From contig NZ_LN929897.1 in assembly GCF_001493375.1 (NCBI RefSeq), positions 518,754-582,753 of the forward strand: a stretch of DNA of 64,000 bases. The letters run 5' to 3'. Both the position numbers and the translations under genes were made by a program. This document shows, in pieces, positions 47,433 to 55,765 of this stretch; the first letter of the stretch is position 1; the number at the start of each line of letters is the position of its first letter. Below the pieces are notes generated by a model that did not search any database, had not been told where the DNA came from, and saw nothing but the letters and a program-made list of their open reading frames with translations. Source of the DNA: Streptomyces specialis. GTDB lineage: Bacteria > Actinomycetota > Actinomycetes > Streptomycetales > Streptomycetaceae.

Positions 47433-48038
47433 CCGGCCACCAGGAGCTGTCCTTCGCCGACGGGGGAGAGGCGGCGCGCCTCGCGGCGTTCCTCGGCCGC
47501 CAGCTCCGCTGGGACCGCACGGCCGCCGCCCGGCTGAGGGCGGACGGCGAGGTCCTCGCCGTGTTCACCCGGCCCGCCCGTTTCGACGTGCTGGCCGTCC
47601 GCTCCTCCCCGCTCCGCGAGCCCGCCGCCCTGGACGTCACCGTCTCGGCCGGTGAGCTGCTGGAGGCGATCGACGAGACCGCCGGCCGCGTCACCGTGCC
47701 GGGTCCCGTCACCGGCCCGCCCTGGGCCGGGCTGCTGCCGCCGCGCGGCGGCTGGCGTCCGCTGGCGGAGGTCGCGCACGAGGCGGTCCGGTCGGCCGCC
47801 GTGGCGGTCGTCGCCGAGTTCAAGGACCGCACCGAGCGGCTCCCCGAGGCCGAACGCACCCGTCCGGTCCTCGACGCTCTCGCCCAGGAGCTGTGGTCCC
47901 GGACGCTGCCCGGCACACCGCTGCCGCTGCGGGCCGTGCACGCCGCCCACGCCCTCGGCTTCCTCGGCCCCGGCGCGCCCGTGCGGGTCGTGACCGGCGG
48001 TTCCTGGCTGCGGCTGCGGACCGCGATCGGGTCGATAG
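47429..48038 (+). CDS. Conserved hypothetical protein, 3' end lost in assembly artefact
   Basis: About 203 codons survive, starting at an ATGA overlap with the thioesterase. Soluble, alpha/beta, with AARLAAFLGRQLRWDRTAA near the start and ALGFLGPGAPVRVVTGGSWL near the break; no catalytic motif recognised. The sequence runs straight into adapter at 48039, so the terminal residues in that frame are artefact. The coupling indicates an ettA-thioesterase-hypothetical operon. Confidence 0.75.
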
Positions 48039-48267
48039 CGGTCTCTTTTACACATCTGACGCCGCCGACCAAGAGGATAGTGTAGGTCCGCGCGGGCTCC
48101 CGCAGCCTTAACAAAAAAACAAAACAACCGAGCGTTGGTACGCTTATCGCGTTGAGCACGACACAGGTACAGCCAGCTAACTATGCTGTACTACACATCG
48201 ATCATCGCGCGCACAGCGCTCTCCAGTGGCGGCTGCGTGGGCGGCGTCAGAGGGGTATAAGGGACAG
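48039..48267. other. Assembly artefact: Nextera adapter, i5 index, poly-A run-off, second adapter
   Basis: 48041-48060 matches the adapter at 19 of 20 bases. Positions 48071-48080 (aagaggatag) contain the reverse complement of i5 index TATCCTCT exactly. P5 remnants and an A-rich run (48110-48126) follow, typical of reading past the end of a fragment. A second adapter in the opposite orientation ends at 48267 (27 of 32 bases). None of this is genomic. Confidence 0.96.
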
Positions 48268-49354
48268 GGACGGGGGCGGCCGGCGGCTCGGTCCCGTCGC
48301 GCCCCGTGCCGTCCGTGTTCCCGGTGTTCCCCGTGTTCCCGGTCCGCTCGGGCTTCTCCGGCTGGGGCCGGAACAGCCAGTCCAGCGAGGGCTGGACGAC
48401 CGGCCGGGTGAGCTTGCGCACCGGCGCCGAGCCGAGGACCACGGTGAGCGCGATCGCGGCCAGCGGGATCAGCGCCTGCTCGTACCAGGGGCCGACCCAG
48501 TCCATGCCCCATTCGAGCAGCACCGGGCGCAGCACCAGCGGGTGCAGCAGGTAGATGTAGAGCCCGCCCGCGCCGAGGTAGGTGATCAGCGGCAGTTTCC
48601 GGCGCGGCACGAGCCGGACGAAGGCGAGCGCGATGACCATGCCGCAGCACAGCACCCCGCCCCGGATGACCCAGTCCCCGACGAGCGGCAGCCCGTACGT
48701 CGCGTCGTACGGCTTGCTCATCCGCAGCCAACTGAAGGGCACGTCGTGCCGCCAGAACCACGCGGCCACGCAGGTGCAGGCGATCACCGCGAGCGCGGCC
48801 CAGCGGCTCCACGCCGCCCGCAGCGCCTCCGCGAACAGGCCCTGCCGCAGCTTCCAGCCGAGCAGGAAGAACGGCAGGAAGCAAACCGTCCGCGACAGCG
48901 ACAGGAAGTCGCCGAAGTCGGAGAGGTAGCCGACGGCCAGCGCGGCCACGACGGAGAAGGCCAGCGGATGGCGGAGCTGCGCCAGGTACGGCAGCCCCAC
49001 GCGCCAGAAGACCAGCGACAGCATGAACCACAGCGCCCACGGCGGGTGGGCGATCTGGAAGTTCCAGTCACCCCAGTAGTACCGCTGCTCCAGCGTGTGC
49101 AGGAACCCGATCGCCAGGTACGGGACGAGGATCGATTCGATGAGCCGCCTGGCCTCGCGGGCGGTGAGGGCGTCGGCCCGGCTGAAGTACCCGGCGACCA
49201 TCACGAAGACGGGGACGCGCAGCGCCCAGGTGGCGATCTGGAGCCAGCGCAGCCCGTCGCGGTCCATGATCGTATCGGTCATATGACCGAAAACGACCAG
49301 GGTGCCGGATATGTAGCGCAGGTTGTCCCAGTGTGGATCACGGCTCTTCATCAT
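48268..49354 (-). CDS. Acyltransferase-3 family membrane protein (3' end missing)
   Basis: About 362 codons from the ATG at 49354 before adapter begins. Ten hydrophobic helices; the first carries the NLRYISGTLVVFGHM segment with the conserved His of acyltransferase-3 (OafA/NodX) enzymes, and an RxPxF-like VFVMVAGYFSRAD follows. The cytoplasmic tail has an NTGNTGNTDGTG repeat. Family members move acyl groups onto sugars or lipids at the membrane. No partner genes nearby reveal the acceptor. The true C-terminus is not in this sequence. Confidence 0.85.
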
Positions 49355-49495
49355 CGATTCCCTGTCGCGGCGCGAGGAGCCGCGTAGTCGTCCCTTCACG
49401 ACGCATTAGACCTCTCGTCCGGGGCCGGCGATGCGTTTTCCTGAGTGAACGATCCATAACGATCCGGCGTGTCGGCGATCTGAGACCATGGAGGG

Positions 49496-49879
49496 GTGAC
49501 GGACCAGCAGTCGTTCTATGAGCAGGTCGGGGGCGAGGAGACGTTCCGCAAGCTCGTCCGCCGCTTCTACGAGGGAGTCGCGGAGGATCCGGTGCTGCGG
49601 CCGATGTATCCCGAGGAGGATCTCGGCCCGGCGGAGGAGCGGCTGGCGCTCTTCCTCATGCAGTACTGGGGCGGGCCGCGCACCTACAGCGACCACCGGG
49701 GGCACCCCCGGCTGCGGATGCGGCACGCGCCGTTCGCCGTGGACCAGGCCGCGCACGACGCCTGGCTGCGGCACATGCGCGACGCCGTGGACTCCCTGGG
49801 CCTGGCACCCGCGCACGAGCAGCAGCTCTGGGCGTACATGGTCTACGCGGCCCGTTCCATGGTGAACACCCCGGACTGA
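49496..49879 (+). CDS. Group II truncated haemoglobin (GlbO-like)
   Basis: 127 residues from a GTG at 49496. The pattern fits trHbO: TyrB10 (Tyr25 in RRFYEGV), Tyr38 in the CD region, Trp58 in YWGGP, proximal His77 (RMRHAPF) and TrpG8 (Trp90, DAWLRHM). Such proteins bind O2 or NO and detoxify peroxides. The gene is divergent from the acyltransferase and convergent with an ABC permease gene; its own promoter should lie in 49355-49495. Confidence 0.93.
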   Translation: MTDQQSFYEQVGGEETFRKLVRRFYEGVAEDPVLRPMYPEEDLGPAEERLALFLMQYWGGPRTYSDHRGHPRLRMRHAPFAVDQAAHDAWLRHMRDAVDSLGLAPAHEQQLWAYMVYAARSMVNTPD

Positions 49880-49905
49880 CCCCGGGCGCGGTCCTGGCCG
49901 GGCCA

Positions 49906-50970
49906 TCAGGTGTCGTCCCAGCGGAAGACGCGGGCCGCGACCGCCGTCACGACGGCGGTGAACAGCAGCAGCCCGCCCGCCGTCGGCAGCGCCGCCTCCC
50001 AGCCCTCGCCCCGGGTCAGCACGTCCTGCACGGCCTCGTTGAGGTACTTCAGCGGCAGCACGCCGGACACCGCCCGCAGCCAGCCGGGCATGTCGTCGGT
50101 GGGGAAGAAGGAGCCGGACAGGAACGCCATCGGCAGGATGACCACCTGCACCGCGCCGTTGGCCGCCTCCTCCGACGTGGCCCAGGCGCCGACCAGCAGG
50201 CCGATCGACATGAACGCCAGCGCGCCGCAGGCGACCAGCGGCAGCGCCAGCCACCACGAGCCGGTCAGCCGCAGCCCGTAGAACGGGACGGTGGCGACGG
50301 CCAGGAAGATCGCGGTCTGCGCGAACGCCAGGCCCAGGCTCACCCCGACGCGGGCGCCGATCACCGTCGCCGGGCTGACCGGGGCCAGCCACAGCCGCCG
50401 CAGGACGCGTTTCTTGCGCCAGTTCACCAGTGTGAAGGCCGACATGAAGGAGGCGCCCGTCGCGACGGCCCAGCCCAGCAGTCCGGGGGCGAGGTACTGG
50501 ATGGGCTTGATGGACTCGTCCTCGACCTGCCCGATGGTCAGTTCGAACTCCGGCGGCTGCCCGGTGGCCGCCACGTTGGCGGTCTGCACGATCGACTCCA
50601 GCAGGCCGACCACCGTGCCGGCGCGGGCCGGGTCGGCGGCCGAGTACCGCAGTTGGAGCCGCCCGGCCTCCTCCCAGATCACCGCGTCGGCGTCCCCGCC
50701 GCGGACGTCCTCCAGCGCCGGGCCGAGGGCGCCGGTCCGCCGCACGGTCAGCGCGTCGGACAGCTCGGCGAGCCGCTCCCCGGACATGTCGTCCAGCACG
50801 CCGACCTCCCCGACCTGGATCACCGTGGAGCGGGAGACCCCGTCGTCCTGGAGCAGCGCGCCGAAGAGCGCGAGGAACATCAGCGGGAAGACCAGGGTCA
50901 AGAAGACCGCCGAGCGGTCCCGTATCAGCCCCAGCGTCATCGCCCGCGACAGGCTGATGAAGGCGCTCAT
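49906..50970 (-). CDS. ABC-2 type transporter permease
   Basis: 354 residues; its ATG overlaps the stop of the ATPase gene (ATGA). One N-terminal helix (AVFLTLVFPLMFLALFGAL), a ~150-residue extracytoplasmic domain (ELTIGQVEDESIKPIQYLAPG), then five helices (for example VQVVILPMAFLSGSFFP, ALPLVACGALAFMSIGLLVG). This is the YhgE/DrrB-type exporter architecture. With the adjacent ATPase it forms an exporter for a drug or lipid-like substrate; substrate unknown. Confidence 0.9.
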   Translation of the reverse strand: MSAFISLSRAMTLGLIRDRSAVFLTLVFPLMFLALFGALLQDDGVSRSTVIQVGEVGVLDDMSGERLAELSDALTVRRTGALGPALEDVRGGDADAVIWEEAGRLQLRYSAADPARAGTVVGLLESIVQTANVAATGQPPEFELTIGQVEDESIKPIQYLAPGLLGWAVATGASFMSAFTLVNWRKKRVLRRLWLAPVSPATVIGARVGVSLGLAFAQTAIFLAVATVPFYGLRLTGSWWLALPLVACGALAFMSIGLLVGAWATSEEAANGAVQVVILPMAFLSGSFFPTDDMPGWLRAVSGVLPLKYLNEAVQDVLTRGEGWEAALPTAGGLLLFTAVVTAVAARVFRWDDT

Positions 50971-51701
50971 CCGCGGTACTCCCGCCCGGTGAGCCGGAGG
51001 AAGACGTCCTCCAGGGTGGCCACGCCCAGTTCGCGGATCAGCGCGGCCGGGGCCCCCACGCGCAGGACGCGGCCGGCGTCCATGATGGCGACGCGGTCGC
51101 ACAGCAGCTCGGCCTCGTCGAGGTAGTGCGTGGTGAGGACGATCGTGCGGCCCGCCGCGTTGATCTCCCGCAGCAGGTCCCAGAGGTTGCGCCGGGCCTG
51201 CGGGTCGAGGCCGGTCGTCGGCTCGTCCAGGAAGACCAGCTCCGGGTCGTGGACGAGGGCGCAGGCGAGCGACAGCCGCTGGGCCTGGCCGCCGGAGAGC
51301 TTGTCGTCGCGGACGTGTGCCTTGTCGGTCAGGCCGACCGTCCCGAGCATGGCGTCGGCGCGGGCCGCCGGGACGCCGTAGAGCGCGGCGAAGGTGCGGA
51401 TCTGCTCGCGGGCGGTGAGCTTGTCGAAGAACGCCGAGGTCTGGAGCTGCACCCCGATCCGCGCCAGCAGCGCGGGGTCGCGCGGCCAGGACGGCCGGCC
51501 GAGCAGCCGGGCGGTGCCCTCGTCGGGCTCGCGCAGCCCCTCCACCAGTTCCAGCGTCGTGGTCTTCCCGGCGCCGTTGGGCCCGAGGATGCCGTAGAAC
51601 TCGCCACGGCCCACCTCGAACGTCACCCCGTCGACGGCCTGGACGTCCCCGTACCGCTTCCGCAGCCCCTCGACCGCGATCGCGGCTCCTGTGTCACTCA
51701 C
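50967..51701 (-). CDS. ABC transporter ATP-binding protein (DrrA-like)
   Basis: 244 residues from a GTG. Walker A LGPNGAGKTTTLELVEGL, Q-loop IGVQLQTSAFF, signature LSGGQAQRLSLACALVHDP, Walker B LVFLDEPTTGLD and H-loop LTTHYLDEA. Partner of the overlapping ABC-2 permease. The pair follows the FHA-protein gene with a 40-base gap, so transcription may continue from the phospho-signalling island; whether the exporter is controlled by FHA binding (as in some Ser/Thr kinase loci) is open. Confidence 0.93.
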   Translation of the reverse strand: MSDTGAAIAVEGLRKRYGDVQAVDGVTFEVGRGEFYGILGPNGAGKTTTLELVEGLREPDEGTARLLGRPSWPRDPALLARIGVQLQTSAFFDKLTAREQIRTFAALYGVPAARADAMLGTVGLTDKAHVRDDKLSGGQAQRLSLACALVHDPELVFLDEPTTGLDPQARRNLWDLLREINAAGRTIVLTTHYLDEAELLCDRVAIMDAGRVLRVGAPAALIRELGVATLEDVFLRLTGREYRG

Positions 51702-51741
51702 CCGGGTGATCCTAAGTCCGGCCGGGTCCCCGGCCGGTGGG

Positions 51742-52930
51742 TCACCCCCGGTGGAGCGTCAGGGTCGTCCAGGCGCCGATGTGGACGCGGTCGCCCTCGT
51801 GCAGCGGGACCGGGACGAAGGGCTGGATCGGGTCCTCGGCGCCGTTGACGGTGGTGCCGTTGGTCGAGTCCTGGTCCACCACGGCCCAGCCGCCGTCCGG
51901 CCGCTGGACGAGAAGGGCGTGCTGGTGGGAGACGCCCGGGTCCTCCGGCGGGTGCGACAGGTCGATGTCGGGGGCCTCGCCGGTGGACTGGCGGCGGCGG
52001 CCGATCGTGATCTGCGGCCCGTTGAGCGGCAGGCGCTGCTCGGGCGCGTACGCGGGCAGGGAGAGCTGGGCCGCCTCCGGGCCCGAACGTCTCATCATCG
52101 CCGCGAAGTACACCGGGTCCGGGCCGATGGTGACCACCCAGCCCGCCGTCTGCTGGGGCTGCGGCGGGGACGGGTACCCGGGCGGCGCCTGGTGGAGCGC
52201 GGGCGGTGCCTGATGCTGGACGGGCGGGCCCTGGTGCTGCTGCGGCGGCGCCTGGTGGGACGGCGGGGGGAGCATCCAGTCGCCGCTGGGCTGCCGCGGC
52301 GGCTGGGTGTGCAGCGAGTGCTCCGTGTGCTGCGGGCGGTGCTGCTGCTGCGGCGGCGCGGAGGCCGGCTGCTGCCGGTCGTACATCGGCTGGCGGGGGC
52401 CGGGCGGCGTCGGCGGTATGTACGTGGTGGGGGAGTTGGTCAGGTAGTTGTACCGGCACTCCTCGCAGAACGGCGCCTGCGCCTCACGCGGGGTGTGGCA
52501 CTGCGGGCAGAGCTGGGTCTGCGGCGGCGCGGCGGTGGCCGGGGCGTTCTGGCCGGGGTAGCCGGGGTGGCCGTCGGCGCCGGGGTAGGGGGGCTGTCTC
52601 TTTTCCCCATCCCGACGCTGCCGACGAAGAGGCCAGGGGAGTTCTCCCCGTGCCCCCCATCCTCTGCCTACCCAACATTCAACTCACCTCCCAGTCCAAC
52701 CCCATTACTCTGCTTCTACTCTTCCAACCCCTCCGTCGTACCACTCATGCTCAGTTACTCGACTCGTCGGAGGCAGCGTCAGAGGGGTATAAGAGGCGTC
52801 CCTGATGCCGGTCGGGGTAGCCAGGCGGCGCCTGTGGGGGAGGGACGGCGGCGGGCGCGAGCATGCGGTGACCGCACACCTCGCACCAGTCCTCGGCCAC
52901 CGACTGGTGGCCGTTTGGGCAAGTCGGCAT
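51742..52930 (-). CDS. Zinc-ribbon and FHA-domain protein, interrupted by adapter artefact
   Basis: From the ATG at 52930 the sequence reads MPTCPNGHQSVAEDWCEVCGH, a zinc ribbon, then Pro-rich linker to 52799, where adapter begins. Beyond it (52593 downward) the linker resumes with a second ribbon (LCPQCH...CEEC), a long Pro/Gln/His-rich stretch, and a C-terminal FHA domain (ITIGRRR, SHQHALL, DQDSTNGTTVNG) ending at 51742. Without the artefact it would be ~330 residues. FHA domains bind phosphothreonine; in this island it is the likely reader of the PknG-like kinase. It differs from GarA/OdhI, which are small and have an N-terminal ETTS motif that I do not see here. Confidence 0.85.
52594..52798. 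other. Assembly artefact inside the FHA-protein gene
   Basis: From 52594 (ctgtctc) through 52630 the sequence follows the reverse Nextera adapter (gacgctgccgacga exact), then agagg of the i5 index and degraded P5. A C/T-rich noise stretch follows, then the opposite adapter at about 52764-52798 (tcgtcgg, cagcgtcaga, ggtataagag). Confidence 0.95.
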
Positions 52931-52959
52931 GGTGATGCCTCCCCCTCACGTCACTCGCG

Positions 52960-54315
52960 TCACTCGTCTTCGCTCGGCTTCTTCACTCTGACCGTTTTCG
53001 TCGACCGGGTCTCCAGGGTCATCGCGTCGGCCTCGGAGACTCTAGCCTTCAGCCGAACAGTACCGGTCGCCGCGTCGTCCACGTCCACCACCTTCGCGAG
53101 CAGTTTCGCGGTCGCCTCGTTCCCCGAGAGGTGCGCCAGGCGCACCGCCCGGCCGAGGCGGGCGGTCGCCCCGGCGGTGTCGCCGCGTCGCCGCAGATCG
53201 AGTCCCTCCCGGATGGCCCGGACCATCTCCGTCTGCCCGGCGTAGTGCGCGACCCGCGGGTCGACGGCGGTGGCGGCGGCGAGGTCGTCGGTCCACACCG
53301 CCCGGACCAGGCCGTGGCCGCGGCCGGGCACGGCGGCCGGCGGCGCGGCGGGGGCGCCCGGCTCCCGCACCACCAGCCCGACCCGGGCGGCGAGCAGTTC
53401 GCGGCCGACGCCGGCGTCCTCGACCCGGACGCACAGGTGGTACTCGCGGGACTCGTCGCCCCACGAGCCGGTCGGGTAGTCGCCGGAGCGCGGCGGTGAC
53501 TCCACCCGCCGGGACGTCAGGTCCTCCAGGCCGGGCGAGACCTGCCGGAGGAAGACGACGGACGCGCCGTGCGGCGTCCACAGCCGCAGGGCGACGTCGC
53601 CGACGCCCTTGCCCGTCGCGGCCGTCATCATCGCGGTGAAGTCGGCGGCCAGGCCCTCCGGTTCGGCGACGATGTCGGCCGTGCCGAGCAGCGCCGAGGC
53701 GATGCCGGTCACCTCGCCGGGGTCCCAGTCCGTGCCCACGCCCCGCGCGTCGCAGGTGAACCGGCCCGCGCAGGCGTCCAGGGCCTCCCGCAGCCGCTCG
53801 GGCGTCTCGTGCTCGTCCCGGCCGTCGGTGAGCAGGACGCCGTGCCGGACCGTGACCCGGTCGGGCAGGGAGTCGAACAGCCGCGCCGCCAGCCGCAGCC
53901 AGGTGCCGATCGCGGTGCCGCCGGAGGCGGTCAGACCGCGCGCCGCCGCCCGCGCGGCGGCCCGGGTGACGTCGTCCGCCACGGCGAGCCGGCCGCCGCC
54001 GGGGAACACCTCGGCCGCCCGGTGGTTGCCCGCGACGATCGCGAACGCCACCCCGTCGCGCAGCGCGCCGATCGCCGCCTCGGTGGCCAGCCGCGTCTGA
54101 CGCAGCTTGTCCGGCGGGCGGTTCATCGAGCCCGAGCAGTCCACCATCAGGACCACGGCGGCCCGGGGCTCCTCGACCGGCAGCGGCAGGCCGCCGCTGC
54201 CGGTCGCGGTGACGGTGACGACCGCGTGCACCTCCCGCGCGCCGCGCGGCAGTCGCGGGTTCTGGTGCACCTCCACGGCGAACCGGGGGGAGTGCGACTT
54301 GCTGAAGTCGGCCAA
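52960..54315 (-). CDS. VWA-domain protein
   Basis: 451 residues. The von Willebrand A domain carries a full MIDAS: DCSGSM (59-64), a threonine in SGGTAIGTW and DGRDEHE. N-terminal and C-terminal beta sandwiches follow the pattern of a TerY/YfbK-like VWA protein (RAIREGLDLRRRGDTAGATA). Not secreted. It lies between a PP2C phosphatase gene and an FHA gene, the classic streptomycete arrangement in which VWA, FHA, PP2C and Ser/Thr kinase proteins act together. Probably a metal-dependent protein-protein adaptor. Confidence 0.9.
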   Translation of the reverse strand: MADFSKSHSPRFAVEVHQNPRLPRGAREVHAVVTVTATGSGGLPLPVEEPRAAVVLMVDCSGSMNRPPDKLRQTRLATEAAIGALRDGVAFAIVAGNHRAAEVFPGGGRLAVADDVTRAAARAAARGLTASGGTAIGTWLRLAARLFDSLPDRVTVRHGVLLTDGRDEHETPERLREALDACAGRFTCDARGVGTDWDPGEVTGIASALLGTADIVAEPEGLAADFTAMMTAATGKGVGDVALRLWTPHGASVVFLRQVSPGLEDLTSRRVESPPRSGDYPTGSWGDESREYHLCVRVEDAGVGRELLAARVGLVVREPGAPAAPPAAVPGRGHGLVRAVWTDDLAAATAVDPRVAHYAGQTEMVRAIREGLDLRRRGDTAGATARLGRAVRLAHLSGNEATAKLLAKVVDVDDAATGTVRLKARVSEADAMTLETRSTKTVRVKKPSEDE

Positions 54316-54376
54316 GGCCGGGCCCTCCTGACGCCGTGTCGTCGTCCCGGGACGGACGGAATGGAGCGGCCGCGGG

Positions 54377-55765
54377 TCAGGAGACCTCCGCCCGGCGCGT
54401 CTCGACGGGGAACGGGATGACCGCGACCGTCACGTTGTCGTGGCCGCCCGAGTCGAGCGCGTGCCGCACCAGGTACCGGGCGCTGGGCAGCGGCGCGGAC
54501 CGCGCCTTGGCGGGCACCACGCGGGCCATGTCCTCGGCGGCCTCCGCGTAGTTCCACAGGCCGTCCGTGCAGACGATGACGACGCCGGGCCGGTCCGGCT
54601 CGAACAGGCGGGTGTGCGGCTCGACTTCCTGCGCGTCGGCGCCGAGCCAGGCCGTGATGGCGTGCGCCCGGTGGTCGTTCATCGCCTCCGCCTCGCTGAG
54701 CAGCCCCGCCGCGACCATCTGCGCCGCCCATGAGTCGTCCTGGGTGAGGCGGGCGGGCGCGGCGCCCTCCTCCTCGGGCACCCAGTAGGCGCGGCTGTCG
54801 CCGATCCAGCCGACGGTCAGGGTGCGGCCCGAGGTGATCGCGCTGACGATGGTGCAGGCCGGGGCATTACGGCCCGGCTCCCGCTCGGCCGGGTCGGCGA
54901 GCGCGCTGACCGCGTTCGCCGCGGCGACCAGCGCCTCGTGCATGGCCCGCCGGGTGGCGACGCCGCGCGGCAGCGCGTCCAGCAGGAACTCCTGCGCGGT
55001 CTCGGCCGCCGCCGCCGACGCCTCGTCGGGGCGGCTGGAGGAGGACACCCCGTCGCAGACGACGGCGATGACGGCGGGGGAGCCGTCCGGCAGCGCGGTG
55101 GCGGAGACGGTGAACGCGTCCTCGTTGCGGTGGTGGCGCAGACCGAGGTCGCTGACGGCCGCGACCCCGCCGAGCGCGCGTTCCACGTGGGCGCGCTCGC
55201 CCGGCTGCGGGCGCCCGCACTCCGCGCAGTAGCCGTCCTCGGTGACCCGGCGCTCGCCGCACACGGCGCACAGGGGCCGGGCGGCGAGGTCGGCGCGCGG
55301 GTCGGGGGCGAGCGGCCCCCGCGGATCGAGGGCGCGCGGGTCGGCGGCCGGGACCCGCGGCGGGGTCGTCGGCATGGGCGGGATCGCCGCCTCCGGCCCG
55401 GTGCTCGCCGGCCCGGTGCTCGCCGGCTCGGGCGAGGGCGCGGGAGAGGGCATGGGCGCGGCCCGGAGCTGCGGCTCGTCCCCCTCGGCCTCCCCGTTCC
55501 CCTCGTTCTCCTCGTTCTCCTCCTCCCGCTGCCCGGCGGCGGCCTCCGGCAGCGGCGGCGGCAGCGTGAAGTCGTGCTCGGTGGGCGTGTACGACTCCGG
55601 GATCGCGGCCGACGCCGCCGTGCCGGGGGTCGCGGGCCGGTCGCGGCGCCCGGCCGTCCGCAGGTCCCTGCCGCACACTCCGCAGAAGCGGTCGTCGTCC
55701 TCCAGAGGCTCGCCACAGCCGGGGCAGGCGGAGAGTTGATCGAGCTGCGGCATCCTCACACCCAT
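54377..55765 (-). CDS. PP2C-type Ser/Thr protein phosphatase with zinc ribbons
   Basis: Up to 462 residues. An in-frame GTG at 55759 has the best ribosome-site spacing (gagga) and reads VRMPQLDQLSACPGCGEP; the ATG at 55765 overlaps the kinase stop. Zinc ribbons at about 14-32 (CPGCG...CGVCG) and 165-185 (CAVCG...CAECG) bracket a Pro/Glu-rich linker. The phosphatase has RHHRNEDAF, VCDGVSSSS, WIGDSRAYW, DGLWNY and GGHDNVTV. This is the eraser for the PknG-like kinase upstream; the two cytoplasmic proteins share N-terminal zinc-ribbon architecture. Overlapping genes imply coupled translation. Confidence 0.93.
   Translation of the reverse strand: MGVRMPQLDQLSACPGCGEPLEDDDRFCGVCGRDLRTAGRRDRPATPGTAASAAIPESYTPTEHDFTLPPPLPEAAAGQREEENEENEGNGEAEGDEPQLRAAPMPSPAPSPEPASTGPASTGPEAAIPPMPTTPPRVPAADPRALDPRGPLAPDPRADLAARPLCAVCGERRVTEDGYCAECGRPQPGERAHVERALGGVAAVSDLGLRHHRNEDAFTVSATALPDGSPAVIAVVCDGVSSSSRPDEASAAAAETAQEFLLDALPRGVATRRAMHEALVAAANAVSALADPAEREPGRNAPACTIVSAITSGRTLTVGWIGDSRAYWVPEEEGAAPARLTQDDSWAAQMVAAGLLSEAEAMNDHRAHAITAWLGADAQEVEPHTRLFEPDRPGVVIVCTDGLWNYAEAAEDMARVVPAKARSAPLPSARYLVRHALDSGGHDNVTVAVIPFPVETRRAEVS

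Noticed and set aside
48080..48240. Low-GC island that might be a mobile element or integration site
   Set aside because: It sits between two Nextera adapters and begins with P5 sequence and an A-rich run-off.
52650..52765. C/T-rich stretch resembling a polypyrimidine regulatory tract
   Set aside because: Bounded by adapters on both sides; read noise.
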